In this document: positions 1 to 9,130 of the stretch, in pieces
Numbering within the stretch: the first letter of the stretch is position 1
Layout: the number at the start of each line of letters is the position of its first letter
Assembly: GCA_964345475.1 (NCBI GenBank)
Contig: CAYFQW010000001.1
Location: 124,001-188,000 of the forward strand
Origin: WRIS01 sp964345475
GTDB lineage: Bacteria; Actinomycetota; Coriobacteriia; Coriobacteriales; Eggerthellaceae
DNA: 64,000 bases
Direction of reading: 5' to 3'
Translations under genes and position numbers: made by a program
The notes under the pieces: model-generated
Databases searched by the model: none
The model's input: the letters and a program-made list of their open reading frames with translations, nothing else
Told to the model about the DNA's origin: nothing

Positions 1-1668
1 AGCCCGCTCCTTGGCGTTTTGAAACAAGCGGATGAGCTTGATGGTGAGGCTTCCATTAAAGAGGCGGTCGTAGGAGACACCCCTGAGTATGTCTGGGCAT
101 CCGATAAAAGAACGCGTGAGGTCATTGATGCCCTTATTGGCGACTTGCCGTGGGAAGAACGAGTACGTGATCTGTCTGGCGGGCAACGGCGAAGGGTCGA
201 CCTATGCCGTCTTCTCATACAAGACTGGGATATCCTTATGCTCGATGAGCCCACCAACCACCTCGATATGCATGCCATCACCTGGCTTGCCCAACACTTA
301 GCAACACGATGGCAAAGCAATGTCGGGGCTCTGCTGGTAATAAGTCACGACAGGTGGTTTCTTGATGAAGTTGCCACGAGCATGTGGGAAGTTCACGAAG
401 GGCAGATCCATCCTTTCGAAGGCGGCTACTCCGCCTATATCCTTCAGCGAGTCGAACGCGACCGCCTTGAGCGAGTCACTGAGCAAAAGCGCCAAAACCT
501 TGCTCGTAAAGAGCTTGCCTGGCTCTCACGAGGAGCCCGAGCCCGATCCTCAAAACCGAAATTTCATCTGAAACTCGCACAAGAGCTCATTGCCCAAGAA
601 TCGGCCCCGCGCAACAGCCTCGAACTGAAACGTGCAGCTATGGCACGATTAGGAAAACAGGTTTTGGAACTTGTCGATGTGAGCTTGTCTTTTAACTCAA
701 ATCTGGTGCTCGATCGGATAAATTGGCTGGTAGGACCTGGCGATCGCTATGGCATCCTCGGTGCTAACGGAGCAGGGAAATCAAGCTTGCTCAAGCTCAT
801 GCAAGGATCGCTGGCTCCGAGTTCCGGAAGCATAAAAATAGGCAAGACAGTACACATAGCTTTCTTGTCACAACGACTTGATGAGCTTGAAGAGTATGAA
901 GACGATCGTGTATGCGATCTGTTGAAACGAAATAAATCCCATCTTCTTATCGAAGGAAAGAGTGTTACCTCGGCGCAGCTTTTAGAACACCTCGGCTTTG
1001 AGAGCGAACATCTCCAGAGTCTTATTCGAGACCTTTCCGGCGGACAGAAAAGGCGTCTACAGCTCCTGCTTGCCCTTATCACAGAGCCCAACGTGCTCAT
1101 CCTCGATGAGCCCGGAAACGACATGGACATTGATATGTTGGCAGCTATGGAAGACATGCTTGACTCATGGCCAGGGACACTCCTTGTCGTGAGCCACGAC
1201 CGTTACCTGATGGAGCGAATTACCGACGATCAGTTTGCTCTTATCGATGGCAAACTCAAACATATGCCAGGCGGTGTTGATGAGTACTTAGAGATCTTGT
1301 CCGGCCAATCTGGCGAAGCTGACCTGGGGTCTTCAAAGAATGCATCTGCAAAACGAAGTTCTTTCGAGGGCAGGCAGGCCAAAAGCTCTTCAAAAAGCTC
1401 TTCAAATAATAAGAACAATGAGCCTGATAAGGACCCGGGTCTTTCTGGTGGCGAGATACACCTTATGAAAAAACAACGCTCGTCTATTGAGAAAAAAATC
1501 AAAAAACTCGAGCAACAAGCTGAGGCCCTGAACGAAAACATGTTCGGAATCGACCCTACAGATTTCCTCGCATTAGGAAATGCGCAAAAGGATCTTCAGG
1601 GAATCAAAGACGAGATTTCCCAGCTTGAAGAAAGCTGGCTCGATATTTCTGCCTTGCTTGAAGGCTAG
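1..1668 (+). CDS. ABC-F family ATP-binding protein (Uup-like), 5' end cut by window
   Basis: The frame is open from base 1, so the start and the first Walker A lie outside the window. What remains is the end of ATPase domain 1 (signature LSGGQRRR, Walker B LMLDEPTNHLD), a charged linker, a complete second ATPase domain (Walker A GANGAGKSS, signature LSGGQKRR, Walker B LILDEPGND) and a basic, Ser/Lys-rich C-terminal tail ending in a predicted coiled coil. Two ATPase domains with no membrane segments define ABC-F proteins, which act on ribosomes or DNA rather than as transporters. The C-terminal coiled coil fits Uup best. An antibiotic-resistance role cannot be excluded from sequence. It converges on fabH with under 60 bp between them. 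Confidence 0.85.
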   Translation, partial: SPLLGVLKQADELDGEASIKEAVVGDTPEYVWASDKRTREVIDALIGDLPWEERVRDLSGGQRRRVDLCRLLIQDWDILMLDEPTNHLDMHAITWLAQHLATRWQSNVGALLVISHDRWFLDEVATSMWEVHEGQIHPFEGGYSAYILQRVERDRLERVTEQKRQNLARKELAWLSRGARARSSKPKFHLKLAQELIAQESAPRNSLELKRAAMARLGKQVLELVDVSLSFNSNLVLDRINWLVGPGDRYGILGANGAGKSSLLKLMQGSLAPSSGSIKIGKTVHIAFLSQRLDELEEYEDDRVCDLLKRNKSHLLIEGKSVTSAQLLEHLGFESEHLQSLIRDLSGGQKRRLQLLLALITEPNVLILDEPGNDMDIDMLAAMEDMLDSWPGTLLVVSHDRYLMERITDDQFALIDGKLKHMPGGVDEYLEILSGQSGEADLGSSKNASAKRSSFEGRQAKSSSKSSSNNKNNEPDKDPGLSGGEIHLMKKQRSSIEKKIKKLEQQAEALNENMFGIDPTDFLALGNAQKDLQGIKDEISQLEESWLDISALLEG

Positions 1669-1726
1669 ATGCATCAAAAAACCTTGCGCTCCCTTCAATA
1701 TGAACTACTGATGAACTCTCCCCCTC

Positions 1727-2701
1727 TCAAAAACGGATGGCAACTCCCCCATGGGTAAGCCCGCCACCGAAACCATAGAGGGCAAGAACGTCTCCTTTTT
1801 TAAGAAGTCCTTCCTTTTGGGCAAGCCAGAGGGAAAGAGGAATAGAGGCTGAAGACGTATTTCCGTAAAATTCAATACTCGTAAGGGTCTTTTCGCCAGG
1901 AAAGGACAATTTTTCACAGATTGTCTGAATCATCCTCATGTTGGCACTATGAGGAACGAACCAATCGAATTCATGTATACCCATTCCTGCCCTCTGGGCA
2001 AGTTCACGCATTCCTTGAGGGATGTTCTTCATTACGTATTTGTACACCTGTTGTCCATTTTGCGAAAAAAGACTTTTCTTTTCTTGCGCAACACCCGCTA
2101 TAGTATCCGAGAAATTTGTACAGCTAACGAAGGGGGCGAGATCCCCATCGGTATGAAAGTAACGCGCCAGGAAAGCGCCTTCTCCTTCGCTTGCCTCAAG
2201 GATACAAGCAGCTGCTGCGTCTCCGAACAGAATGCATGAACTACGATCCGTGTAATCAACGACCTTCGATACAGCCTCTGTTGCAACAATCAGGACTTTT
2301 TTGCAAGTTCCGGATACGATAAGAGCATCGGCAACGGAGAGGGCATAGGTAAAACCAGTACACCCAGCCGAAAGATCGAAAGTACCGGCATTCGGCATTC
2401 CGAAATACCCTTGCACAAGTGCTGCAGTGTGAGGTGTGAAGTGATCGGGGGTGAAGGTAGAAACTATTATTTGGTCGACATCGCCGATTTCCACATCATG
2501 ATGCGCTACGAGGTCTTCTACGGCGGATATTGCCATATCAGCAGCGTATTGATCCTGCTTTGCGATATGCCGCTCTCGTATTCCTGTCCGCTGGAGAATC
2601 CACTCATCACTCGTATCGACCATAGCTTCTAAATGTGAGTTACGTAATACCCTCTCAGGCACATATGCACCAAATCCAATTAGTTTTGATCCCGACGGCA
2701 A
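1727..2701 (-). CDS. fabH: Beta-ketoacyl-ACP synthase III (FabH)
   Basis: 324 residues, the normal length for FabH, which condenses acetyl-CoA with malonyl-ACP to start fatty-acid synthesis. The catalytic triad is visible: Cys114 in LSAGCTG, His251 in VPHSANMR and Asn281 in YGNTSSAS. The C-terminal GFGGGLTHGG motif is also present. The start is TTG, preceded at 8 bases by AGGAG on the minus strand. No other fab genes are adjacent, so it is a single-gene unit here, converging on the ABC-F gene. A 13-bp palindrome 19-31 bases upstream of the start suggests control by a repressor (separate entry). Confidence 0.93.
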   Translation of the reverse strand: MPSGSKLIGFGAYVPERVLRNSHLEAMVDTSDEWILQRTGIRERHIAKQDQYAADMAISAVEDLVAHHDVEIGDVDQIIVSTFTPDHFTPHTAALVQGYFGMPNAGTFDLSAGCTGFTYALSVADALIVSGTCKKVLIVATEAVSKVVDYTDRSSCILFGDAAAACILEASEGEGAFLARYFHTDGDLAPFVSCTNFSDTIAGVAQEKKSLFSQNGQQVYKYVMKNIPQGMRELAQRAGMGIHEFDWFVPHSANMRMIQTICEKLSFPGEKTLTSIEFYGNTSSASIPLSLWLAQKEGLLKKGDVLALYGFGGGLTHGGVAIRF

Positions 2702-2719
2702 TGTTCACACTCCTATTAC

Positions 2720-2732
2720 TTAGATTATCTAA
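2720..2732. promoter_or_regulatory. Palindromic candidate operator upstream of fabH
   Basis: TTAGAT-T-ATCTAA is a perfect 13-bp inverted repeat around one central base, 19-31 bases upstream of the fabH TTG start. The core GATTATC is also the core of FabT (MarR-family) operators that control fatty-acid genes in Firmicutes. That resemblance is an inference. No FabT-like gene is in the window. Confidence 0.4.
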
Positions 2733-2990
2733 CTAATTGGATTATGCCAGTTTTTCCCCGTTTCAGCCCCTCTCCATCTCTATTCCTAAAATAATTCTCA
2801 TTGTTTTTCACATAGTACAGACGGCTTGGCTTTTCCTTATCCCAACCCCCACGTCTCTACCACCAACAGCCCTCCCCCGTCTCGAAAGGCGCAGTTTGAT
2901 TGGGATATACTTATAGCTTAGAGAGGCTTTGGCGTCATGCCGTTGGTTCAAACCTTTAAAGGGCCTTCAAAATTAGTGAGAATTCTGGGC

Positions 2991-3019
2991 TTGCATGATG
3001 TCTCAGTTTCTTGTGATAT
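2991..3019 (+). promoter_or_regulatory. Predicted promoter of the flavin reductase-like gene
   Basis: TTGCAT (2991-2996) and TGATAT (3014-3019) are separated by 17 bases, about 40 bases upstream of the ATG at 3060. The rest of the 358-bp fabH-to-reductase gap (2702-3059) holds the fabH palindrome and a C-rich stretch, with no convincing gene. Confidence 0.4.
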
Positions 3020-3059
3020 AAAACCTGGGTAACCCCACAGAAAGGGAGTAGAGCTGCAT

Positions 3060-3587
3060 ATGGAAACAGACATGAAAGAAATAAGCGGAAGAAATATTGC
3101 TGCAAGCCTCAATCCGAGACCCTTAGCTCTTATTGGCGCACAGCATGAAGGGGAAATCTGCTTCGCGACAATCGCATGGGTAAGCCCTATCTCCCATACA
3201 CCGCCTTTGTGCGTGTTTGCGCTTCGGCAAACATCACGGACCTTCCAGCTATTAGCACAGGCTTCTTGCTGCAGTATTTGCGTGCCAGACGAAAAGCTTG
3301 AAGATATCGTACGATACTGTGGCACCCATAGCGGAAACCAAGAAAATAAGGCCGAACGCGTTCCTTACACCTACCTTGAAGACACACGGATTCCGAGCGT
3401 CAAGGGCTCTGTATCTACTCTCCTTACCGATGTTGAGTCCATACAAGAAAGAGGGGATCATATGCTTGTAATCGCATCGGTGAGAAAAGCTTATTCGAGG
3501 GCGCGACAGGACGAAGAAGGGAACCTCAAAGACACGAGCGCGCTTCTTTGCCTCCAACGCAATTTCTTTACGCGTGCCAGAGACTGA
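3060..3587 (+). CDS. Flavin reductase-like, FMN-binding split-barrel protein
   Basis: 175 residues. The opening pattern, with NPRPLALIGA followed by FATIAWVSPISHTPPL, is that of the flavin reductase-like FMN-binding split barrel, in which the TIAWVSP-type strand contacts FMN. Such proteins bind flavin and reduce it or pass electrons to partners. The substrate cannot be read from sequence. The ATG is preceded by AAAGGGAG at a normal distance. It stands alone, facing the PadR regulator gene tail to tail, and is not in an obvious operon. Near the redox genes at 4.2-9 kb it might share their physiology, but nothing shows this directly. Confidence 0.75.
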   Translation: METDMKEISGRNIAASLNPRPLALIGAQHEGEICFATIAWVSPISHTPPLCVFALRQTSRTFQLLAQASCCSICVPDEKLEDIVRYCGTHSGNQENKAERVPYTYLEDTRIPSVKGSVSTLLTDVESIQERGDHMLVIASVRKAYSRARQDEEGNLKDTSALLCLQRNFFTRARD

Positions 3588-3644
3588 AATCGCCTCTGCC
3601 TGAAAAAAATTAGTCTTGTCTGGCTTCTTTTTTATATGTCTCGC

Positions 3645-4079
3645 TTAATGCGCGCTGCAGCAGGGATCTTCGGGAACCTCAATATTAAGAGATTCACAAG
3701 CAATCCCACGCAGCTCTTCGATGGAGCGCTGGTAACAAGCGAGTGTATCGACCCACCTGCGCAATGTTGAACGGCCTTTATCTGTAATGACAAAGTCTTT
3801 TTTTGCAGGCCCTGAATTAGGCGTATTCCATTCAGAACTAACAAGCTCGTCTTTTTCCATCTGCTTTAACGTACGATATACGCCCGTCGCATCGGGCTTG
3901 CGGCCTCCATACATAGGAGTTTCGGCCAGCTTTTGAACGATGATATAGCCATGTAGTCTTTCGTCTGAGTCCATCAAAATGCTTAAAATAGCTGGCTGGG
4001 TAAGCCTGTTGAGACTTTTGCCCATGTACGCACATTCGGTATAATCATTCTCTGTTCTAGGATGGCAAGTAGACCACAT
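3645..4079 (-). CDS. PadR-family transcriptional regulator, cysteine-rich
   Basis: 144 residues from the ATG at 4079, chosen because AGAGG lies 6 bases upstream. The frame is open to an earlier ATG at 4103. Residues of the type LTQPAILSILMDSDERLHGYIIVQKL and GVYRTLKQMEKDELVSSEW form the PadR winged helix, followed by a short C-terminal dimerisation helix. PadR proteins are usually repressors that sense small molecules and often control the divergent gene. There are six cysteines, including a vicinal pair four residues from the C-terminus (PCCSAH), unusual for PadR and compatible with thiol-reactive metalloid sensing. It is divergent from the EFR1 gene and sits beside the arsenic-type cluster, so it is its likely regulator. 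Confidence 0.85.
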   Translation of the reverse strand: MWSTCHPRTENDYTECAYMGKSLNRLTQPAILSILMDSDERLHGYIIVQKLAETPMYGGRKPDATGVYRTLKQMEKDELVSSEWNTPNSGPAKKDFVITDKGRSTLRRWVDTLACYQRSIEELRGIACESLNIEVPEDPCCSAH

Positions 4080-4213
4080 GTTATCCTCTTTCACAGATCG
4101 CATCTATACTCATTTTTACTTTATTTAATTCATGTTATCATAAGACTTCCTCTAATAACGGCAATTTTAAAAAGCCCGAGTATTCCTAATAATAAAAATA
4201 TTAAATAATTGAA

Positions 4214-4232
4214 AGTACTGTATATCAGCACT
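4214..4232. promoter_or_regulatory. Imperfect inverted repeat between padR and the EFR1 gene
   Basis: AGTACTG-TATAT-CAGCACT has 7-base arms with one mismatch and sits 49 bases upstream of the EFR1 start in the 201-bp divergent spacer. The surrounding DNA is very A+T-rich, as expected of promoters. It is a candidate site for the adjacent PadR regulator. The CTG/CAG spacing of 5 rules out a LexA box of the E. coli type. Confidence 0.35.
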
Positions 4233-4280
4233 ACGATGATGTTCTACTAAGGTTTATTGAACCAACGAGGGGAGATACAC

Positions 4281-5021
4281 ATGATCAATCTTTTTCATTT
4301 CAGTCCTTGCGGAACCACTAAATTAAGCGCACTCACCCTGATAGAAGGCATGGATGAGGAGGTCAATGAGATAGAGCTTCTAAATCCAAGCACAAAAAAA
4401 GTTGATGCACATGGTTTGAATGTCGTTGCTTTCCCCGTGTATTCAGGATATGTCCCGCCCGTCGTTTTCGACCGCCTCGATGCCGTTTTGCCAAAAACAG
4501 GACAGGTTGTCGGCATTGCCGTGTATGGAAATCGCTCTTGCGACAACGCTTTAGCCGAAGCGGAAGAATATTTATGTGCACGAGGACTTGAAGTAGTCGC
4601 CCTCGTCAGCACTATTGCAGAACACGCGTTGTGCAGGAAAATCGCCTCAGGACGTCCGGACTCCTCCGATAAAGAGGCCTTGCATGCTTTCGGAAAACAG
4701 ATTTCGCAAAAAATCGAAAACGGGGGCGGAGGAAAATTTGATTTTCCGAAAAAACCTGACATGAAGCCCTATGCTCTTGGCATATCACCCATAACAACAG
4801 ACGACTGTATAGCATGTGGTATCTGCGCCGACGAGTGCCCGACTCAAGAGATTGAAATTGAGGATGTTGCCGTGTCGTCCGAGCATTGCCTTGGCTGCAC
4901 ACGGTGTATTGATGTTTGTCCCCAAGGAGCCCGCGTCTTTCCTGATGAGGCAGCGGCTATGTTTGAGCAGTTTCTGACAAAGGTTGCTTCAGAACGACGG
5001 GAACCCGAGCTTTTTCTATAG
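4281..5021 (+). CDS. EFR1-type flavodoxin-ferredoxin fusion protein
   Basis: 246 residues from the ATG at 4281, which has GGGGAG eight bases upstream; an upstream in-frame TTG lacks such a site. The N-terminal half is flavodoxin-like (FHFSPCGTTK phosphate loop region, then VVAFPVYSGYVPP). The C-terminal part carries two 4Fe-4S motifs: Cys176, 179, 182, 186 (CIACGICADECP) and Cys203, 206, 209, 213 (CLGCTRCIDVCP). This layout is the EFR1 family of anaerobic electron carriers. It is the first gene after the divergent PadR promoter and precedes the activase-like gene, so it may supply low-potential electrons to that protein or to the radical SAM enzyme downstream. Confidence 0.85.
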   Translation: MINLFHFSPCGTTKLSALTLIEGMDEEVNEIELLNPSTKKVDAHGLNVVAFPVYSGYVPPVVFDRLDAVLPKTGQVVGIAVYGNRSCDNALAEAEEYLCARGLEVVALVSTIAEHALCRKIASGRPDSSDKEALHAFGKQISQKIENGGGGKFDFPKKPDMKPYALGISPITTDDCIACGICADECPTQEIEIEDVAVSSEHCLGCTRCIDVCPQGARVFPDEAAAMFEQFLTKVASERREPELFL

Positions 5022-5101
5022 CCTGAAGCTTAAAACACTGCCCACTCTGAATACTTTCGTGAAGCTAGTCTGAAAATCCGTATTGTACTATAATCAGGAG
5101 C

Positions 5102-6271
5102 ATGGCATACAGGATAGGCATAGACGCGGGATCGAAGACTATTAAAGTTGTGGTCATAGATGAGACTGCATCGATATTGATGTCTGTCTACCGCCGCCAT
5201 CGGGCAGATATAGTAAGCACGCTCAAAGATATCATGCACGAACTTGCATGGCGCCACGGGGATCTCGAGGGAAGTGTGGCGGTTACAGGCTCGGCCGGTA
5301 TAGAGATCGCAACAAGACTCAACATACCCTTCATACAGGAGGTTGTGGCAACAACCCATGCCGTGCAGCATGATATTCCTGAAGCAGATGTCTTTATCGA
5401 ACTCGGAGGGGAAGACGCCAAAATCGTCTACCTAACTGGTGGCCTCGAGCAGCGCATGAATGCCACCTGCGCTGGGGGTACCGGCGGTTTCATCGATACT
5501 ATCTCTTTTATGCTAGGTGTTTCATCTAAAGAAATGAGCGGCCTTGCCTTGGGGGCGAAAAAGAGCCATCCTATTGCTTCGCGCTGTGCGGTATTTGCCC
5601 AAACCGATGTACGGCCCCTCCTCAATGCTGGTGCGAATAAGGCCGATATAGCGGCTGGGGTTCTCGATGCTGTTGTAAAGCAGACCCTGGGCGGACTAGC
5701 ATGTGGACGACCTATAGAAGGAACGGTAGTGTTCCTCGGAGGTCCTTTCGAGCATATTCCCGATCTTGTATATCGTTTTAGGAAGGCCTTAGGGCTTTCT
5801 CATCGGACAGGAATTAAGCCTCAAACTGCCCACCTCTTTACCGCAAAAGGGGCAGCCCTTGCTTCCTGTAATCCTGACATGCTTGACGGGCCTTCCGTGC
5901 AGAGCTCTTTTTTACAGCTAGAAGAGCTTCTCGAGCAAGCCACTGCTACTGATGATGATTTGCCGCGCCTACCAGCTCTTTTTGAAAGCGAGGGCGCATA
6001 TAAAAGCTTTAAGGAGCGGCACAGCCAGGCATCAATCGGGCGAGCGTCTCTTAAAGATGCGAAGGGCCCCTTGTTTCTCGGCATTGATGCTGGGTCGACA
6101 GCCATCAAGCTGGCCCTCATCGACGAGCGACGACAGCTCCTTTATTCGGATTATCAAGCCGTTAGAGGCGATCTTCTCGCCCTAAGCTCTGAGATGCTTT
6201 TGAACCTATACAGGGCCCTCCCTGTGACTACTATGGCAATACCTACTGCCATATCGCACATGCAACGGTAA
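5102..6271 (+). CDS. Acyl-CoA dehydratase activase-like protein, N-terminal part (frameshifted)
   Basis: The 389 codons encode one complete activase domain of the BcrAD/BadF/HgdC ASKHA fold (GIDAGSKTIK phosphate loop, ELGGEDAKI, NATCAGGTGGF with the cluster-binding cysteine region, CAVFAQTDV). From about residue 325 a second activase domain begins (FLGIDAGSTAIKLAL). The frame then stops in the middle of that domain, and the remainder continues in the next frame. Together the two pieces span about 1,320 codons, close to the large activase-plus-DUF2229-plus-HgdB-like proteins of anaerobes. These are ATP-driven electron injectors for 2-hydroxyacyl-CoA dehydratase-like enzymes, though the partner of the large form is not established. 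CAGGAG precedes the ATG and a TATAAT box lies at 5089-5094. Confidence 0.8.
   Translation: MAYRIGIDAGSKTIKVVVIDETASILMSVYRRHRADIVSTLKDIMHELAWRHGDLEGSVAVTGSAGIEIATRLNIPFIQEVVATTHAVQHDIPEADVFIELGGEDAKIVYLTGGLEQRMNATCAGGTGGFIDTISFMLGVSSKEMSGLALGAKKSHPIASRCAVFAQTDVRPLLNAGANKADIAAGVLDAVVKQTLGGLACGRPIEGTVVFLGGPFEHIPDLVYRFRKALGLSHRTGIKPQTAHLFTAKGAALASCNPDMLDGPSVQSSFLQLEELLEQATATDDDLPRLPALFESEGAYKSFKERHSQASIGRASLKDAKGPLFLGIDAGSTAIKLALIDERRQLLYSDYQAVRGDLLALSSEMLLNLYRALPVTTMAIPTAISHMQR
6233..6270 (+). other. Probable frameshift joining the two activase pieces
   Basis: The upstream frame reads to a TAA at 6269-6271. The other frame reads HATVTGYGESLLMAAFGVD from about 6256 on, which is the conserved continuation of the second activase domain. 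A one-base loss or a two-base gain near 6240-6265 explains this. Sequencing error, true gene decay and programmed frameshifting remain possible. No obvious slippery heptamer was seen. Confidence 0.75.
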
Positions 6272-6294
6272 CTGGCTACGGGGAGAGTCTCCTC

Positions 6295-9075
6295 ATGGCG
6301 GCCTTCGGAGTCGATTCCGGGCTCGTTGAAACAACAGCACACCTCCAGGGAGCTCGTACGTTCTGTCCCGAAGTAAGCTTCATATTGGATATAGGCGGAC
6401 AGGACATGAAGGCCCTGTGGGTACAGGATGGCGCTATCACTGATGCAGTGCTTAACGAAGCCTGTTCTTCCGGATGCGGTGCCTTTGTTGAAGGGAGTGC
6501 ACACTCTTTGAAATGCACACCCCATTCTTTTGTTGACTTGGCTATAAGAGCAGGCTCACCGGTAGATCTCGGCACGAAGTGTACGGTTTTTATGAACTCT
6601 CGCGTACGGCATGCCCAAAAAATCGGCGTCTCTTACGGTGACATTGCCGCTGGTATCGCCTACTCGGTTGTAAACAATGCACTTTTTAAAGTTATCGGTT
6701 TGCATAATCTGGATTCACTTGGCGAGCATATCGTCGTGCAGGGTGGAACCTTCCTTTCAGATGCGGTTTTGGGCGCCTTCGAAAAAGTTCTAGGCATCCC
6801 TGTAATAAGGCCGGACATGGCCCATCTCATGGGCGCCTACGGAGCCGCCTGTGTAGCCGCAACGCGAGCAGACGGTCAAAAAAGTGGCTTGCTTGACGCC
6901 ACCTCTATCAAGAACATGAAACCTCGTTACAGAAATGCCACCTGCCCTGGATGTTCCAATGAGTGCCCCATCTCTATCGTTGATTTTGAAATAGAAGGCC
7001 AACCATGCTCTGATGCAGGATCTCCTGAGATGTCGTCTTTCATCGATGGGAATCGCTGCAACCGGGCATACAGCCACTTCCCTCACACCCAAGGACGCCA
7101 TCGTGCATCAAAAGAAAATAAGGCCCCGAATACTGTCCTTCTTGCTCAGAAGCTGCTCTCCCGTTTCGGCTCGACAGATAAAGAAGCCTCTGGCATACAT
7201 GCTGAACGAAGCAGGATAACTATCGGGCTTCCTTGCACTCTTAATGAGCACCTAATGCTGCCTTTCTGGCACACGCTCATGAGTGAGCTCGGCTTCTCAC
7301 TCGTCGTCGACAATGGGACGAAAGGGCTTACCGACGGCCTCGAAACAATACCTTCAGAAAGCGTTTGCTATTCCGCCAAGATATCACACAGCCGGATATC
7401 CTCCTTGATTCACCGAGGGGCGACGGTGATTTTTATGCCTGAGTATCAACGCTTTTCCCATTGCCCGGTAACGAGCCTGTACGCTCGCGCAGTACACGAT
7501 AGCATTCCAGAACTGCGAAATGGGAGCGTTCGGTTTATAAGCCCTAAGCTTAGTTTTATGAAATACACGCTTATGCTCGAAGACGAGGAGTCGAGAAATA
7601 CACTCTATGCTTCGCTTGCGTCTCTGGTGGATGGAACCCTCTCCCTGGACCGTCAAGAATTTGAATACGCTTTAAAAACGGCTGCTTCAAAGCAGGCCTC
7701 TTTTTATGAAACACTCGAGCGTGCAGGCGCGAAAGCACGGGAATGGATGCAGAAAGAAGAGGCGCACGGCATTATCCTTGGAGGAAGGCCTTATCATGTG
7801 GATGCAGCACTCTCATACGGTATCGACGAAATCCTCTCCTCCTTAGGCTTTGCCGTTTTCCTGCCTGAAAGCATACAACACAGCTCTTCTCGCTCGACCA
7901 GAAAGGGCAAAAAGGAAGCCTTGGCTCCCTTTCAAGCAACAGAACTATCTCCTGAATCAAGCTGCCATGAAGCTGCCTGGAAGCAAGCTAAACGCATCAG
8001 GCGTCTGACCGACGCCGTTATCAAGGATGACGATCTTGATGTCGTGTTCTTACAGTCCTTTGGTTGCTCGTACGATGCTGTCAGCTTAATCGAAGCGGAG
8101 CGAAAGCTGCGAGACAGCACGCATCCCTTCACGGCGCTTAAAATCGACGAGATCAACGACACTGCCCACATCCTTATACGGTTACGTACCCTTGCTGACA
8201 CAATTGAGGAACGTCATACAACTCCTCTTGACAAACGGGGACAGGGAAGCCGCAAGCAGCAGGAACATGCATGTCTTCCAGAAGATACAAGGCCTCTTCC
8301 CCCGTACGACACGCCGGCCTTACAAGAGAATACGATCCCAAAAGCATTTCCTTTAGGCCGTATCGAAGCGGAGGATGTTGAAACAGGGAGACGTGAGGTT
8401 AGCCAAGATCTCTGCTCAACTCTTGCTGCTATTGCCGGGCGCGTTATTAATCTCTGTCGGACGAATCCAGAGATAAAAGCAATTAACATACCTGAGGCTT
8501 GTAGCCTCTGCCTGTTCGAAGCCTTACCCGAGCTCGTTGCAGAACCCCTCGGATTTGCTCCGAAGCTTATCCTCGAACAGAGCTGGCCTGGCATCCCCGA
8601 AACTCGCAATACTTTTCACAAAGGATCGCAAGGAGATGCACGGGCTCTTAGTTCAGGCGTGGAACAAGATAGAAAACCTCGGATAGGAATTCTGGGGAAT
8701 CCCTTCATGGTATTCACGCCGAGTATGAATGATGGAATTGTTTCTTTTTTAGAGTCAATGGAGTGTGAGGTCATCCTGCCGAAGACAGAGCTTCTTTTAG
8801 TAGAAGACGTACGGTATCTCGAACAGCTTTCTCTTTTTGAAGAGGAAGGGGTAGACCAGGTCATCTACGTCCAAAGCTTCGGGTGTCTGAAGGGCCATAT
8901 TCAATCTCGCGGGGCATTGCATGGCCTCAAAAGCCACTTCCCCCAGATTCCCATAACTGTCATCGATTACGATCCTGATGCCTCAGCCCTCAATCGGATA
9001 AATCGCTTGCTCCTTGTCGTTGAGGCTGCAAGGAAATCAAACAAAGAACGAGCAAAGCCTACCTTCACAATCTAA
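6295..9075 (+). CDS. Acyl-CoA dehydratase activase-like protein, C-terminal part
   Basis: 926 codons from an internal ATG. Homology actually continues upstream across the frameshift, so this ATG is not the true start. It holds the rest of activase domain 2 (DIGGQDMKA, NEACSSGCGAF, GTKCTVFMNSR, VVQGGTF), a cysteine-rich linker (NATCPGCSNECPI), a DUF2229-like domain (IGLPCTLNEHLMLPFWHTL) and a C-terminal HgdB/BcrC-like region (GGRPYHVDAALSYGI, FLQSFGCSYDAV, YVQSFGCLKGH). Such proteins are thought to couple ATP hydrolysis to one-electron reduction of an iron-sulfur enzyme. It lies 129 bp upstream of the methyltransferase gene, from which it is separated by an operator-like palindrome. Confidence 0.8.
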   Translation: MAAFGVDSGLVETTAHLQGARTFCPEVSFILDIGGQDMKALWVQDGAITDAVLNEACSSGCGAFVEGSAHSLKCTPHSFVDLAIRAGSPVDLGTKCTVFMNSRVRHAQKIGVSYGDIAAGIAYSVVNNALFKVIGLHNLDSLGEHIVVQGGTFLSDAVLGAFEKVLGIPVIRPDMAHLMGAYGAACVAATRADGQKSGLLDATSIKNMKPRYRNATCPGCSNECPISIVDFEIEGQPCSDAGSPEMSSFIDGNRCNRAYSHFPHTQGRHRASKENKAPNTVLLAQKLLSRFGSTDKEASGIHAERSRITIGLPCTLNEHLMLPFWHTLMSELGFSLVVDNGTKGLTDGLETIPSESVCYSAKISHSRISSLIHRGATVIFMPEYQRFSHCPVTSLYARAVHDSIPELRNGSVRFISPKLSFMKYTLMLEDEESRNTLYASLASLVDGTLSLDRQEFEYALKTAASKQASFYETLERAGAKAREWMQKEEAHGIILGGRPYHVDAALSYGIDEILSSLGFAVFLPESIQHSSSRSTRKGKKEALAPFQATELSPESSCHEAAWKQAKRIRRLTDAVIKDDDLDVVFLQSFGCSYDAVSLIEAERKLRDSTHPFTALKIDEINDTAHILIRLRTLADTIEERHTTPLDKRGQGSRKQQEHACLPEDTRPLPPYDTPALQENTIPKAFPLGRIEAEDVETGRREVSQDLCSTLAAIAGRVINLCRTNPEIKAINIPEACSLCLFEALPELVAEPLGFAPKLILEQSWPGIPETRNTFHKGSQGDARALSSGVEQDRKPRIGILGNPFMVFTPSMNDGIVSFLESMECEVILPKTELLLVEDVRYLEQLSLFEEEGVDQVIYVQSFGCLKGHIQSRGALHGLKSHFPQIPITVIDYDPDASALNRINRLLLVVEAARKSNKERAKPTFTI

Positions 9076-9130
9076 GCGAAACCTGGACATTTAATAGACG
9101 TGGAAATCCTGAATATCCGTATGCAGGACG

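Noticed and set aside
4214..4232. LexA/SOS box
   Set aside because: CTG and CAG are only 5 bases apart, not the 10 required for the E. coli-type box.
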